From assembly GCF_001723605.1 (NCBI RefSeq), contig NZ_CP017111.1, forward strand, positions 744,001 through 808,000: 64,000 nucleotides of DNA. Reading direction: 5' to 3'. The notes under the pieces were generated by a model. It saw nothing but the letters and a program-made list of their open reading frames with translations, was not told the origin of the DNA and searched no databases. The number at the start of each line of letters is the position of its first letter. The first letter of the stretch is position 1. Positions 1-9,238 of the stretch are shown here, in pieces. Origin of the DNA: Sulfurospirillum halorespirans DSM 13726. GTDB lineage: Bacteria > Campylobacterota > Campylobacteria > Campylobacterales > Sulfurospirillaceae. The position numbers and the translations under genes are program-made.

Positions 1-832
1 TGAGTCCAACCATCACTTCAGGTGAACTGCCAATGATCGCAAATTTGGGATAGGAGAGATAGAACATATAGGGCGATGGATTTTTTTGACGCAAAATGCG
101 GTAAAAGCTCAAACGATCAATCTGTGCGTATTGTGTAAAACGATTCGACATCAAAATCTGAAAAACATCCCCACTGCGAATCATCTCTTTGGCTTTAGCG
201 ACCATATCAAAAAAGTGCTCTTTGGAAAGGGCAAACGAGCTCTTGTTTTTATCGACAACGGCTGTTTGAATTGGAATGTGAATATGTGGCTCTTTGAGTG
301 TTGATTCAATGGCACCCAGTTGATCGGCAATATTCGGAACAAAGGTGGTTAGTATCAATGTATTGGTTTTATGCGAAAAGGTACAGACGAGTTTGGGGCG
401 CATCAGGTCGATTTCGGGGATATGAAGCTCATCTTTAAGGTTATCCATGTGTGAGCGTAAACGTGGCTCAAAAATCTTCACGGCATCATAACCGATGTAA
501 CCGATAAAGCCATCTACAAAGCCGACACCTAGCTCTTTGGCGTAGGTTTGGTAGAGCGTTTTATCCAGTTCTGCGTAGCGTTTTTTTAAAAATGTAAACG
601 GATTAGCGCCTAGGTCATGTGAAATACCCTCTTCATCGATGTGTACAGCCATGTCATTTTGGTGAATGAGACGTTCACGTGCGCCAATGAAGAGAAAGCT
701 AAAGTTGCCATCGTTGTTGTTGATGGCACTTTCAAACAAAAAGCAGAGCTCACCTTTAAAATAATCCTGCAATTTTGCAAAGATCGTAATCGGGGTGAGC
801 TGATCGAAAAGGATTTTACGGGAGCTTAGCAC
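1..832 (-). CDS. trpE: Anthranilate synthase component I (partial, C-terminus outside window)
   Basis: Converts chorismate plus ammonia or glutamine-derived nitrogen to anthranilate, the first step of tryptophan synthesis, normally with a TrpG partner. About 277 N-terminal residues are visible. I translated the minus strand from a GTG at 832, one base after the stop of the upstream SPOR gene, with AGGG about 10 nt before it. Recognisable family segments are an N-terminal LFES-type inhibitor-site motif, SGDVFQILMSNRF, the PSPYMFYLS stretch and the IGSSPE motif just before the window edge. PabB is the main alternative; the GDVFQ region and the N-terminal regulatory motif favour TrpE. The gene runs off the left edge, so the catalytic C-terminal half cannot be checked. 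Confidence 0.82.
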   Translation of the reverse strand, partial: MLSSRKILFDQLTPITIFAKLQDYFKGELCFLFESAINNNDGNFSFLFIGARERLIHQNDMAVHIDEEGISHDLGANPFTFLKKRYAELDKTLYQTYAKELGVGFVDGFIGYIGYDAVKIFEPRLRSHMDNLKDELHIPEIDLMRPKLVCTFSHKTNTLILTTFVPNIADQLGAIESTLKEPHIHIPIQTAVVDKNKSSFALSKEHFFDMVAKAKEMIRSGDVFQILMSNRFTQYAQIDRLSFYRILRQKNPSPYMFYLSYPKFAIIGSSPEVMVGL

Positions 833-833
833 C

Positions 834-1571
834 TTACTTCACCCTGTAAATAAATGCGTTTTTATTCACACTTGAGCGAATCAGTACCAAAGCACTCTCA
901 GCATCACTTGATTTGGCATACGGTCCAATCAAGATTTTCGTTACTTTATTGCCATTTACCACCGTTGTGTAGAGCTTGTACTCAAACCCTTTAGACTTGA
1001 TGTCACTGAGTTGTTTTGCCTCAGGCGTTGTTGCAACAGCCCCTACTTGAACATAAATACCAGCATCCGCGCTTCCGCCACCGGCTGTATGGGTGTCACC
1101 CACTTCGGTACTGCGAAGCAGAGGTTGTGCTTTGGGCGCCTCTTTTTTAGTCTCTTCTTTGACTTTAGGAAGGGTCTCTTTTACAGGCGTTGTTGTCGTA
1201 GCAGGCGTGGTGGTGGACTCCTTAGGTTTAGCCTCAGCCCCTTTTGCCTCTTCTTGTTTTTGTGCTTCTTTCTCTTTGAGCGTTTTGATCATATCTTCAA
1301 AACTCTCTTTTTTAGGGTTCTCTTCAATAATTGGCACTTGTTTAAAGAGCTGGTCATCTTTAGGAACTTGCATCTCTTGGGTTGGCTCTGGTGGCAAAAT
1401 TAACTTAGAAGTGTCTTTCCCTTGATCTTTGTTTGCTACTTTCATGCTTGCGAGTGCGACTAAAAAGACAAGAATCAAAAAAGCAACTAAAATAAGGATA
1501 CGCTTCATTTTAAGGGTCTTATTATCCCCTTTTTCTAACACAATATCACTAAGCTCATTTCTATTTTCCAT
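834..1571 (-). CDS. SPOR-domain inner-membrane protein
   Basis: A 245-residue bitopic protein. Residues about 1-24 are cytoplasmic, 25-45 form one hydrophobic helix, 50-165 are a low-complexity Lys/Glu/Pro/Thr-rich periplasmic linker, and about 170-245 are a SPOR domain (begins AGIYVQVGAV, ends NAFIYRVK). SPOR domains bind denuded peptidoglycan glycan strands, usually at the division septum, so a role in division or wall remodelling is likely but not shown. It follows the DUF1882-type gene and abuts trpE, forming the end of the lysS-glyA run. A SPOR gene occupies the same relative place in Campylobacter as I recall it. Confidence 0.85.
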   Translation of the reverse strand: MENRNELSDIVLEKGDNKTLKMKRILILVAFLILVFLVALASMKVANKDQGKDTSKLILPPEPTQEMQVPKDDQLFKQVPIIEENPKKESFEDMIKTLKEKEAQKQEEAKGAEAKPKESTTTPATTTTPVKETLPKVKEETKKEAPKAQPLLRSTEVGDTHTAGGGSADAGIYVQVGAVATTPEAKQLSDIKSKGFEYKLYTTVVNGNKVTKILIGPYAKSSDAESALVLIRSSVNKNAFIYRVK

Positions 1572-1598
1572 CGGTTCTCCTTAGAATGATGTTATACA

Positions 1599-2141
1599 CT
1601 ACATATGCTTCGACCAAGAAGCGCCTCGCTCTTTTTGGTATAAGTCATAAGGCAATGCCAAAATGTTAAACTCTTTTGGAAGCTCCTGTGTCGGGAACAT
1701 TCTCCACTCGCGCGGAAGCTTTTGGGAGAGCTTTGCTGAGAGCATTTTAGCGATCTGATACCCCTCTTGCAAGGTAGTATGGCCTTTATGAACATACAGA
1801 TGTAGATGATCTTCCGTTTTACTTTTATACGCCGTAAAATTGATAAATCCCTCTTCTCTAAGCAAAAGTTGTGCCCTATGCCAAAATCGCTCGGTGTTTC
1901 TTCCGTTATAGTCAAAAACGATGTTTTCGACTTTGTCAAAGCGGTTAATCAGCGAGTGAGCAACGGTGATTTTCCCATCAAGATGATCTTTGATGATACT
2001 GTTGTTTAAAGGCTGATCAATACGCTCGTATTTATCAAAAAAGACTCTCCCTCCAAAATCGATCTTTTGGACAATGTTGTCACGTTTGATCCAATAATGA
2101 TCGGTAATCATTTTGATAAGAGAGACGTCAATATTGTACAT
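1599..2141 (-). CDS. DUF1882-type conserved Campylobacterota protein
   Basis: A 180-residue soluble protein without signal peptide or membrane helix. It resembles the DUF1882 family, which I know only from Campylobacterota, where it lies directly after glyA as it does here (8 nt after the glyA stop). The sequence has a conserved aromatic and charged core ([12 protein letters not shown] around residue 112, [13 protein letters not shown] around 143). No catalytic motif can be assigned and I do not propose a function. A 115-residue ORF overlapping it in another frame is a shadow. Confidence 0.75.
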   Translation of the reverse strand: MYNIDVSLIKMITDHYWIKRDNIVQKIDFGGRVFFDKYERIDQPLNNSIIKDHLDGKITVAHSLINRFDKVENIVFDYNGRNTERFWHRAQLLLREEGFINFTAYKSKTEDHLHLYVHKGHTTLQEGYQIAKMLSAKLSQKLPREWRMFPTQELPKEFNILALPYDLYQKERGASWSKHM

Positions 2142-2149
2142 AATTTCCC

Positions 2150-3397
2150 TTAGTAGGTTGGTCTGTCATAGATAATAAAGTTGCTTGCAAGCACTTTCAT
2201 CTCATCTTTGATCTTTACATGTAACGCTTCATCGTTGATATTATCCAGTACATCGGCAATTTTATTAGCGATGATTTCAAACTCTTTTTCTTTCATACCG
2301 CGTGCCGTAAGAGCAGGGGAGCCAATACGAACACCACTGGTGACAAACGGACTTCGAGTCTCGCCTGGAACGGTGTTTTTGTTGACGGTAATACCTGCAT
2401 GACCAAGGGCTAGATCAGCCTCTTTACCGCTAAACTCTTTATTCAAAAACGAAACGAGTACCAAATGGTTGTCGGTACCGCCACTCACGATGTCATAACC
2501 TCTTTTAATTAGAACGTCTGCCAAAACTTTGGCATTGGCACGGACTTGTTTTGCGTAGGTTGTCCATTCAGGTTTTAAATTTTCAGCAAAACCAACCGCT
2601 TTAGCAGCAATGACATGCACCAAGGGGCCACCTTGAATACCAGGGAAGATCGCACTATTCACTTTTTTAGCGATCTCTTCATCGTTGGTAAGAATGATAC
2701 CGCCACGAGGACCACGAAGGGTTTTGTGCGTTGTTGAGGTTACAATATGACAGTGTGGGAATGGACTTGGATGTTCACCCGCAGCCACAAGGCCTGCAAT
2801 GTGCGCGATGTCGGCAAAAAGATACGCACCGACTTCATCGGCGATCTCTCTAAATTTAGCAAAATCAATTTCACGTGGGTACGCGCTGGCACCACAAATG
2901 ATCATTTTAGGTTTTACAATGTGCGCGATCTCTCTTACTTTATCATAATTGATGCGACCATCCAGTTCAACGCCGTAAAAGAAACTCGAATAGGTTTTAC
3001 CTGAACTGCTCACTTTGGCACCGTGTGTTAAGTGACCGCCATGGCTTAAATCCATACCTAAAATTTTATCAAATGGATTCAAAAGCGCTTGGTAGACACC
3101 TTGGTTGGCTTGGCTACCAGAGTTTGGTTGCACATTGGCATACGTACAACCAAAAAGTTTGCACACGCGATCAATCGCAAGTTGTTCAACTTGGTCAGCA
3201 AATTCACAACCGCCGTAGTAGCGTTTTGCAGGATAACCCTCAGCATATTTGTTCGTAAAAACACTGCCCATTGCTTCCATAACAGCAGGGTACGTGAAGT
3301 TTTCGCTGGCAATCATCTCAAGGTGATCGCATTGGCGGTGCAACTCTTTTACGGTTAAATCATAAACAACAGGGTCAACAGTTTTTAAAATACTCAT
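2150..3397 (-). CDS. glyA: Serine hydroxymethyltransferase
   Basis: PLP enzyme interconverting serine plus tetrahydrofolate with glycine plus 5,10-methylene-THF, the main source of one-carbon units. The 415-residue length is typical. The PLP lysine is K225 in [14 protein letters not shown], the N-terminal substrate-site segment is MIASENF (28-34), and the glycine-rich SHGGHLTHG lies near 118. The start overlaps the lysS stop by 4 nt (ATGA), indicating translational coupling in the fur-lysS-glyA transcript. One iterated TTACATGTAA palindrome lies at 2215-2224 inside the gene and encodes part of a Leu-His-Val segment. Confidence 0.98.
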   Translation of the reverse strand: MSILKTVDPVVYDLTVKELHRQCDHLEMIASENFTYPAVMEAMGSVFTNKYAEGYPAKRYYGGCEFADQVEQLAIDRVCKLFGCTYANVQPNSGSQANQGVYQALLNPFDKILGMDLSHGGHLTHGAKVSSSGKTYSSFFYGVELDGRINYDKVREIAHIVKPKMIICGASAYPREIDFAKFREIADEVGAYLFADIAHIAGLVAAGEHPSPFPHCHIVTSTTHKTLRGPRGGIILTNDEEIAKKVNSAIFPGIQGGPLVHVIAAKAVGFAENLKPEWTTYAKQVRANAKVLADVLIKRGYDIVSGGTDNHLVLVSFLNKEFSGKEADLALGHAGITVNKNTVPGETRSPFVTSGVRIGSPALTARGMKEKEFEIIANKIADVLDNINDEALHVKIKDEMKVLASNFIIYDRPTY

Positions 3398-4920
3398 TTT
3401 AATTCCTCATCTTTTTGTGTTAGATCATCACTCTCACCCAGTGGTTTCATGGCAGGGAACAAAATGACATCTTTAATCGACATCTCATTGGTGAGTAACA
3501 TCGTTAAACGATCAATTCCAAGCCCTTGTCCCGCGGTTGGCGGTAATCCATAGCCTAGAGCGTAGACATAATCTTCATCCATCTCATGGGCTTCATCGTC
3601 ACCGGCATTTTTAGCCTGCAACTGTTTTGCAAATCGTTCGTATTGATCCAAAGGATCGTTAAGTTCATTAAATCCATTGGCGATCTCTCGCCCTGCAATG
3701 AAGAGCTCAAAGCGCTCTGCAATGTTGGGATCAATTTCACTGCGACGTGCGAGTGGGCTAATTTCAATCGGATAATCAATGATGAATGTTGGATCAATCA
3801 GTTTTTCTTCCACAAAAAGATCAAAAAGTTCTTCGTAGAGTTTACCAAGGCTTAGGTTTTGCTCAACTGCAAAGCCTTTATTGGTAATATAGGTCACAAT
3901 TTGAGCGCAATCATCAAGAATTTGATCGGGAATATCACCAATTTCTGCAAGGGCTGCTCTAAAGCCGATTTTACGGAATGGTTTTGAAAAATCGATTTCA
4001 AAATCACCGTAAGGAAGTTTGCGAGGGAGTTTGAGTTTTTTAAGGAGCACATCAAACATCTCTTCGGTCAGACGCATCAAATCATGGTAGTTATGGTATG
4101 CCCAATAAAACTCGATCATTGTAAACTCAGGATTATGGGTTTGATCCATCCCTTCGTTTCTAAAGTTACGATTGATCTCAAAAACCGCTTCAAAACCACC
4201 GACAACCAAACGTTTAAGGTAAAGTTCTGGGGCAATGCGAAGGTAACGATCAACACCAAGCGCATTATGATGGGTGATAAAAGGCTTTGCATTGGCTCCA
4301 CCTGCAATGGGGTGCATCATCGGAGTCTCAACCTCTAAAAAGTCTCGTTCCTCAAAGAAATGGCGAATTTCACTGACAATTTTACTTCTGATCTTAAACG
4401 TTCTGCGTACATCACTGTTCATAATCATGTCGAGGTAGCGTTTGCGGTATCTAAGCTCTTTATCTTGCAGACCATGGAACTTCTCAGGAAGCGGAATAAT
4501 AGACTTGGTAGCGACTTCAAGTGTGTTTACATGTAAAGAGAGCTCACCCGTTTTAGTGACAAATGGAAAACCCGTGACACTGATGATGTCGCCCACTTCA
4601 ACGAGTTTTTTAGCTTCATCAAACCAAGCATCACCGATCGACTCACGGCTAAAATAGATTTGAAGCAGACCTTGTTCATCTTCGATTTTTGCAAATGCGG
4701 CTTTTCCCATATGGCGTAAAAATTTAATACGTCCTACAACGGTATTGTTCTTGTTCTCATCACGCTTGAGTTCACTCTCAGCCACATATTCATAGCACTC
4801 TAAAAACTCTTTGGTGCTGGTATCTTTGATAATATTGTGTCTGTAAGGGTTGTGGCCAAGTGCATGGAGCGCTTTTCCCTTCTCGATACGTTGTTGTTGG
4901 TATTGGTCCTGAAATAACAA
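3394..4920 (-). CDS. lysS: Lysyl-tRNA synthetase, class II
   Basis: Charges tRNA-Lys. The 508-residue protein has an N-terminal OB-fold anticodon-binding domain (about 60-150) and a class II catalytic core with motif 2 around residues 245-265 ([17 protein letters not shown]) and motif 3 near the C-terminus ([13 protein letters not shown]). Length is normal. It is preceded by a 158-nt leader holding the dispersed structured element described separately, and overlaps glyA by 4 nt. A TTACATGTAA palindrome lies at 4527-4536 in frame (Leu-His-Val-Asn). Confidence 0.98.
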   Translation of the reverse strand: MLFQDQYQQQRIEKGKALHALGHNPYRHNIIKDTSTKEFLECYEYVAESELKRDENKNNTVVGRIKFLRHMGKAAFAKIEDEQGLLQIYFSRESIGDAWFDEAKKLVEVGDIISVTGFPFVTKTGELSLHVNTLEVATKSIIPLPEKFHGLQDKELRYRKRYLDMIMNSDVRRTFKIRSKIVSEIRHFFEERDFLEVETPMMHPIAGGANAKPFITHHNALGVDRYLRIAPELYLKRLVVGGFEAVFEINRNFRNEGMDQTHNPEFTMIEFYWAYHNYHDLMRLTEEMFDVLLKKLKLPRKLPYGDFEIDFSKPFRKIGFRAALAEIGDIPDQILDDCAQIVTYITNKGFAVEQNLSLGKLYEELFDLFVEEKLIDPTFIIDYPIEISPLARRSEIDPNIAERFELFIAGREIANGFNELNDPLDQYERFAKQLQAKNAGDDEAHEMDEDYVYALGYGLPPTAGQGLGIDRLTMLLTNEMSIKDVILFPAMKPLGESDDLTQKDEELK

Positions 4921-4964
4921 ATTGCTTCCTCTTTTCTAATAGTAGAGTTTTTACAAAACTCTTG

Positions 4965-5075
4965 ACACGTTTTTAGAGCAAGCTCTAAAAACTACGTTAA
5001 CACTGGGTAATCTTTGGCAGAAAGCCCACACACCCTTGGTGCTTCCCTTCTTGCAAATTGAATTTTGCAAAAAGT
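4965..5075 (-). ncRNA. Candidate structured RNA element, copy 2 (before lysS)
   Basis: Read on the minus strand, this stretch between fur and lysS has a first hairpin with TTTTTGCA/TTGCAAGAA arms, then GCACC-AAG-GGTGT, then GTGG-GCTTT-CTGC, the string CAGTGTTAACGTAG, and a final long hairpin GTTTTTAGAGC/GCTCTAAAAAC. The same order recurs at 22365-22470 with base changes that keep pairing (GTGG/CTGC here, GCGG/CCGC there). It lies just upstream of a co-directional gene. It could be a leader regulator, an sRNA or a dispersed repeat. It matches no family I can name. Confidence 0.5.
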
Positions 5076-5078
5076 CTA

Positions 5079-5543
5079 TCAGCTTTTTTCTTTAGCACAT
5101 TTTTCGCAAAGACCACGCAGTTGCATCAAATGGCTGGTAATGTGAAAGTGATTCGCTTTCGCGATCTCTAGCTGAAGTTGTTCGATTTTATCGTTTTGAA
5201 ATTCGATGATAAGCCCGCATGTTTTACAAATCATATGATCATGATGTGGCTTGTTGGCAAGTTCAAATTTTTTACCTGCTACGCCAAATGAGATGGAGGT
5301 GACCATAAGGGACTCTTCCAAAAGGTTCAGTGTGCGATACACCGTAGCGATGCCAATGTTAAGTTCTGGGTACGTGCTTTTAAGAAAAATATAGAGATCC
5401 TCAGGGGTAAAATGCTCATTTCGCTCGTACAAGGTTTTTAAAACAACTTCGCGTTGTTTTGTAAATTTTAAACTATTGTTTTTCAAGAGCTCTTTAAAGT
5501 TGGCGAGTAAGGAGCTGTATTCAAGATTTTCAAATGTACTCAT
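5079..5543 (-). CDS. fur: Ferric uptake regulator (Fur family)
   Basis: A 154-residue metal-dependent DNA-binding repressor. An N-terminal winged helix (about 20-90) precedes a C-terminal dimerisation and metal domain with HHDH at 100-103 and zinc-binding pairs C107/C110 and C146/C149. Position between cvpA and lysS is as in Campylobacter, where this gene is the iron regulator Fur rather than PerR. Fur is therefore the preferred call, though motifs alone cannot fully exclude a paralogue. It starts 12 nt after the cvpA stop. Confidence 0.93.
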   Translation of the reverse strand: MSTFENLEYSSLLANFKELLKNNSLKFTKQREVVLKTLYERNEHFTPEDLYIFLKSTYPELNIGIATVYRTLNLLEESLMVTSISFGVAGKKFELANKPHHDHMICKTCGLIIEFQNDKIEQLQLEIAKANHFHITSHLMQLRGLCEKCAKEKS

Positions 5544-5555
5544 TGGTAACCTTTC

Positions 5556-6095
5556 TTAAGGATTTGTTGAATTATTCACTTTAGGCTGAAGGCTCTCAAA
5601 CATCGTATTGGTATCTAACTTTACAATATAATTACCCATCTGCAAAAAGAGGGGGAACATGATACTGTGAGCAACATAAGGCTCCATTTTGGATTTGACA
5701 AATTCAATGTTACTCAGGGTAATGGCCAGTACGGAGAAAACCAAAAAGATTTTCATACTTCCCACGGCAAAACCTGCTAATTTATCGATCATGCTTAGAC
5801 CACTAAGGCTCAGCGCTTGTGCGATAAGGTAGCCTAAAAAGATACAGGTAATCCAAACAACAATTAAAACCGCAATAAACCCAAAAAGATACAAAGAAGC
5901 TTGGTTTCCAAAAACAAAAAGATGATCATTTATCATTTGACCAGCAACCGGTGCATAACGTGAGGCAAAATAGATACCTCCAATAATGCCTAAAAGACCA
6001 AAAACTTCTTTGACAAAACCATTAATAATACCTTTAATACCTAAAATAAGCACTAAAGCCAATGAGATAATGTCAAACATGGAAAAATTCGCCAT
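5556..6095 (-). CDS. cvpA: CvpA family membrane protein
   Basis: A 179-residue protein with four predicted hydrophobic helices (about 5-24, 30-48, 66-88 and 103-125). It begins MFDIISLALVLILGIKGIINGF after four residues, a typical CvpA opening. CvpA proteins are inner-membrane proteins of unclear function, first linked to colicin V production. It abuts the upstream diguanylate cyclase gene (the cyclase stop touches this start) and precedes fur. Confidence 0.88.
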   Translation of the reverse strand: MANFSMFDIISLALVLILGIKGIINGFVKEVFGLLGIIGGIYFASRYAPVAGQMINDHLFVFGNQASLYLFGFIAVLIVVWITCIFLGYLIAQALSLSGLSMIDKLAGFAVGSMKIFLVFSVLAITLSNIEFVKSKMEPYVAHSIMFPLFLQMGNYIVKLDTNTMFESLQPKVNNSTNP

Positions 6096-7066
6096 TAATG
6101 TGCGCTCCTAAAACAATTTTTACCACTTCGTTTGGCTTCATACAGTGCTTTGTCTGCTTTATCCAACAGATCATCCGCGCTCATGGCGTGTTTATGGGAG
6201 CAGATACCCGCACTGAGTGTCAAATGAATGTCGTGGTTTTTATAGAGTAACTTACTATCACTCGTCTCTTTAATAATACGATCAACAATTTTGGTCGCCT
6301 CCTCAAACGAGGTGCGGTTGAGAATCACCACAAACTCTTCGCCACCATAACGGTAGATGCGTGTACCACGACGAAGCGAATTTTGAATCAGCTTGGATAA
6401 AAAGATCAGCGTTTTATCCCCTGCAATATGCCCAAAAGAGTCGTTGATCTGTTTAAAATCATCGGCATCAAACATAATAAGGTGCATATCCATATCTTTC
6501 TCTTTTCCAAAACTAAGCACCTCTTCTAAGTCTTTCACTAAGACTCTGCGGTTATGGGCTTTGGTCAGAGGATCGATGTTGGATTCACGCTCCAGTCGTT
6601 CGACTTCCAATTTAAGCTTTGCAATGGTCTCATCGGCCGATTGAAGCTCTTGGAAAATTTTATCTTGAAAATGGTCAAACGCTTGAAGGATTTGGCGTGT
6701 ATCCACACTTTCGTAGTCTCGTTTGATGTTATCAATATTGATAGCGGTCTCATCGGAGATGACTCTGAGATTGTCGTTGGATTTGACAAACTCTTCAAGT
6801 CCTTTTTTCATTAATCCAAAGCAATTTTCACTTAAGAGTTCTTCATGCCCAGCATTGGAAAAAAGATAACTGTGTTTTTTTGAAAGGTCTAAAATTTCGG
6901 CATCGCCGTTTGCTTGCATTGTCTCGACAAAGGTATCGTGATAATATTTGGGATAGGGAGGAATGTTTAAATCTTTGAGCTTTGCAAATGTTTCATCGGC
7001 TAGCTGAAAAACCATCTCTGCGATATGATTACCATTGTTCATGTCCATAGGTGCCTTTTTACCCAT
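6095..7066 (-). CDS. Diguanylate cyclase (GGDEF domain)
   Basis: Likely makes cyclic di-GMP from two GTP. The 323-residue protein has an N-terminal alpha-helical sensor-like region (about 10-130), a coiled-coil linker (135-165) and a GGDEF domain (about 160-320) with NIDPLTKAHNRR, FDADDFKQIND and an intact active-site GGEEF at 241-245. An RxxD product-inhibition site is not apparent upstream of GGEEF. There are no membrane segments, so it is cytoplasmic. Its neighbours are a PilT-type ATPase upstream and cvpA downstream, suggesting but not proving a surface-motility context. A TATACT -10 lies just upstream at 7090-7095. Confidence 0.9.
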   Translation of the reverse strand: MGKKAPMDMNNGNHIAEMVFQLADETFAKLKDLNIPPYPKYYHDTFVETMQANGDAEILDLSKKHSYLFSNAGHEELLSENCFGLMKKGLEEFVKSNDNLRVISDETAINIDNIKRDYESVDTRQILQAFDHFQDKIFQELQSADETIAKLKLEVERLERESNIDPLTKAHNRRVLVKDLEEVLSFGKEKDMDMHLIMFDADDFKQINDSFGHIAGDKTLIFLSKLIQNSLRRGTRIYRYGGEEFVVILNRTSFEEATKIVDRIIKETSDSKLLYKNHDIHLTLSAGICSHKHAMSADDLLDKADKALYEAKRSGKNCFRSAH

Positions 7067-7089
7067 TATTTTAGATTTTTTAATGCTTT

Positions 7090-7095
7090 AGTATA
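7090..7095 (-). promoter_or_regulatory. Putative -10 box for the diguanylate cyclase operon
   Basis: TATACT on the minus strand in GGTTATACTAAAG, about 24 nt before the cyclase start and in an AT-rich gap. No good -35 is visible, as is usual for Campylobacterota sigma-70 promoters. Confidence 0.4.
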
Positions 7096-7131
7096 ACCTG
7101 AATAAGCTGTAATATTAGTAAAACCTTCGCT

Positions 7132-8199
7132 TTAGATGCCCATATTGTTTAGTAGCTCTTGCGGTTGTGTAGAGTAGCGAATGGCATCTTCTTTGGTAAT
7201 TAGGTTGGCTTTGAGATGTTTCATCATCGCTTGGGTTTGAGTGACCATGCCAGTTTTTTGTTGATTGAGTTGCATTTGTGAGTAAATTTGGTGAATCTTA
7301 TTTTCACGAATAAGGTTTGCAATCGCCGCATTGTTAATCATGATCTCATGAATGGCAACCCTTCCTCCACCGACTTTTGGCAAGAGGCTTTGCGAAACAA
7401 CAGCATACAGTGACGTTGCTAACATATTGCGCACTTGTACCTGTTCAGGACCATCAAAGCTGTCAACAATTCTATTGATCGTTTGAACGGCTGAGTTGGT
7501 GTGCAAGGTTCCTAAAACCAAGTGACCCGTCTCCGCAGCTGTAATGGCGGTACTAATCGTCTCTTGATCTCGCATCTCACCGACAAGGATAATGTCAGGA
7601 TCTTGACGGAGTGAAAATTTGAGCGCCCTTGCAAAACTTTTGGTATCTTCCCCCACATTTCGGTGCGAAAAAAGGCACTTTTTATTGCTATGAATAAACT
7701 CTACAGGATCTTCAATGGTGATGATATGGCGGTGTTCAAAAAGGTTGATCTCATTTAAAAGTGCCGCTAATGTGGTTGATTTACCACTTCCCGTAGGCCC
7801 TGTGACTAAGATAAGCCCTTTTTCGCGTTTAATCAGCTCTTTAAAAACAATGGGAGCGTTGAGATCATCAAGGGAAGGAATCTCAATAGGAATGATCCTA
7901 AATGAGGCGGCTAAATCACCATTGATCGTATAATAGTAGTTCGCACGAAAACGGCCAATGTCAGGAAACATAATCGCAAAATCGAGCTCTTTCTCTTCTT
8001 CAAGCTTTTTCTTTTGTTTATCGGTAATGAGGGTATAACAGAGCTCTTCAATGACCGTACCACTCAGGTGTTCCATATCTAGAGGAACAAGTTTGCCATC
8101 AATTCTAATCTGAGGTTCACTGCGACCTACAAGGTGTAGATCGGACGCTTTATAGGCGACCACATTTTTTAATAATGCTTTAATATTGAGTGAACTCAT
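7132..8199 (-). CDS. pilT: PilT/PilU-type secretion ATPase
   Basis: Hexameric GspE-superfamily ATPase that powers type IV pilus retraction in other bacteria. The 355-residue length is typical of PilT. It has Walker A GPTGSGKST (134-142), an Asp box around IEDPVEF (162-168), Walker B ILVGEMRDQET (204-214) and the His box TLHTNSAV. No N-terminal E2/E1 recruitment domain is present, which separates it from PilB/GspE. The extended region after the ATPase core is also compatible with PilU. No pilin or pilB lies nearby. It sits between gatC and the cyclase, a place where I do not recall such a gene in Campylobacter. Confidence 0.88.
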   Translation of the reverse strand: MSSLNIKALLKNVVAYKASDLHLVGRSEPQIRIDGKLVPLDMEHLSGTVIEELCYTLITDKQKKKLEEEKELDFAIMFPDIGRFRANYYYTINGDLAASFRIIPIEIPSLDDLNAPIVFKELIKREKGLILVTGPTGSGKSTTLAALLNEINLFEHRHIITIEDPVEFIHSNKKCLFSHRNVGEDTKSFARALKFSLRQDPDIILVGEMRDQETISTAITAAETGHLVLGTLHTNSAVQTINRIVDSFDGPEQVQVRNMLATSLYAVVSQSLLPKVGGGRVAIHEIMINNAAIANLIRENKIHQIYSQMQLNQQKTGMVTQTQAMMKHLKANLITKEDAIRYSTQPQELLNNMGI

Positions 8200-8221
8200 G
8201 TTGTATTCTCCTTAAATGGGC

Positions 8222-8512
8222 TTATTCGATGATTTTTGGAACGACAAAAAAGCCACTTTCACTCTGTGGGGAATGATTTAAAATAGTTTTAATAATGGCT
8301 GGATTGACGCTAGGAACATCTTCACGAAAAGGAGTACCACCCGCTAGGGTTGTAAAGGTCGCCTCTTCTGTTTCAAGGTTAAGTTCATTCAGGTTTTCAA
8401 CAAAAGCGACAATTTCACTCAGTTGGTTAATCACACCTTCACGTTTCTCATCGCTTATTTTCAAAGAAGAGAGTTTTTCAAGTTTTTGTAAGAGTGCGTC
8501 ATCAATGTGCAT
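8222..8512 (-). CDS. gatC: Glutamyl-/aspartyl-tRNA amidotransferase subunit C
   Basis: Small 96-residue subunit of GatCAB, which converts Glu-tRNA-Gln and Asp-tRNA-Asn to the amidated forms. It has the family's N-terminal helix (IDDALLQKLEKLSSLKISDE), the LAGGTPFREDVP loop and the typical VPKIIE C-terminus. gatA and gatB are elsewhere. It is the first gene of the minus-strand run, with an extended -10 promoter at 8545-8550. Confidence 0.92.
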   Translation of the reverse strand: MHIDDALLQKLEKLSSLKISDEKREGVINQLSEIVAFVENLNELNLETEEATFTTLAGGTPFREDVPSVNPAIIKTILNHSPQSESGFFVVPKIIE

Positions 8513-8544
8513 TGGCTAAAATCCTTCGGTTAGTTTAAAAGCTG

Positions 8545-8550
8545 ATTATA
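8545..8550 (-). promoter_or_regulatory. Extended -10 promoter for gatC
   Basis: On the minus strand TTTGCTATAATC carries TGn-TATAAT, about 33 nt upstream of the gatC start, in the divergent gap with the YfgM-like gene. Confidence 0.5.
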
Positions 8551-8656
8551 GCAAATTCTCTTTTGGCTAAGACTGAAATGGCATTAGTGGCTTTTTATAT
8601 TTCTTGTGATAAACTTTGGCATATTTTTAAAAAAATCGCTTCTATAAGGATAGTGT

Positions 8657-9238
8657 TTGGGACTTCAAGAGAATATTAAAGCGGTCAAAGAAGAGATGAG
8701 CACGGAAGAACAGTTCTTAGAGGGAATGATCAAAGGTGAGCGTTTCTTTAAGCGTAATAAAAAATACATCATCGCTACACTTGTACTCTTAGTGTTGGGC
8801 GCTGGTGGGTATGCTATCAATGATGTCATGAGCAAACAGCGTTTGAAAGCTTCTAACGTTGCGTATCAGGCACTTTTGACGGATGCTAGCAATGTCGCTG
8901 CATTGGAAACCCTCAAAGCAAAAAATCCAAAATTGTACACGATGTATCTCTTTGAAACAGCACTGGCAAAAGGTGATGCAGAAGTACTCAAAAGCGTGTC
9001 ACTTTCAAAAGAAGATCCTATTTTAGCGGATTTAGCAGCGTATCAGCTTTCACAGCTTGATGCAAATGCCACGGCTAAAGGCGAATTGCTTTCGGGAATG
9101 GTGCTACTTCAAGAGGGTTATGAATTGCTCAAAGAGAAGAGAGTAGAAGAGGCGAGGTTGAAATTTGCTCAAATCGATGCAAGTTCTCCACTTAAACAGA
9201 TTGCAAAAAATCTAGAACACTATCAAGGTTTAAAATAA
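8657..9238 (+). CDS. YfgM-like membrane-anchored tetratricopeptide protein
   Basis: A 193-residue protein with a cytoplasmic N-terminus, one membrane helix (about 39-57, IIATLVLLVLGAGGYA) and a helical periplasmic domain rich in Ala/Leu repeats like the TPR_21 domain of YfgM. The start is TTG at 8657, five nt after AAGGAT; an in-frame TAG just before excludes longer starts. It overlaps the next gene, a BamB-like lipoprotein, at one base (TAATG). E. coli also places yfgM directly before bamB, which supports this reading. Function in SecYEG-associated chaperoning is inferred only. Confidence 0.6.
   Translation: MGLQENIKAVKEEMSTEEQFLEGMIKGERFFKRNKKYIIATLVLLVLGAGGYAINDVMSKQRLKASNVAYQALLTDASNVAALETLKAKNPKLYTMYLFETALAKGDAEVLKSVSLSKEDPILADLAAYQLSQLDANATAKGELLSGMVLLQEGYELLKEKRVEEARLKFAQIDASSPLKQIAKNLEHYQGLK

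Noticed and set aside
1-832. Partial gene as pabB (aminodeoxychorismate synthase)
   Set aside because: Possible, but the N-terminal regulatory-type motif and SGDVFQ region fit TrpE better; kept as TrpE with reduced confidence.
1011-1425. Two ORFs on the plus strand opposite the SPOR gene
   Set aside because: Low-complexity shadows of the Lys/Glu/Pro-rich linker of the SPOR protein; no ribosome-binding site.
1592-1939. 115-residue minus-strand ORF overlapping the DUF1882-type gene
   Set aside because: Out-of-frame shadow; the 180-residue frame fits the expected gene position and family.
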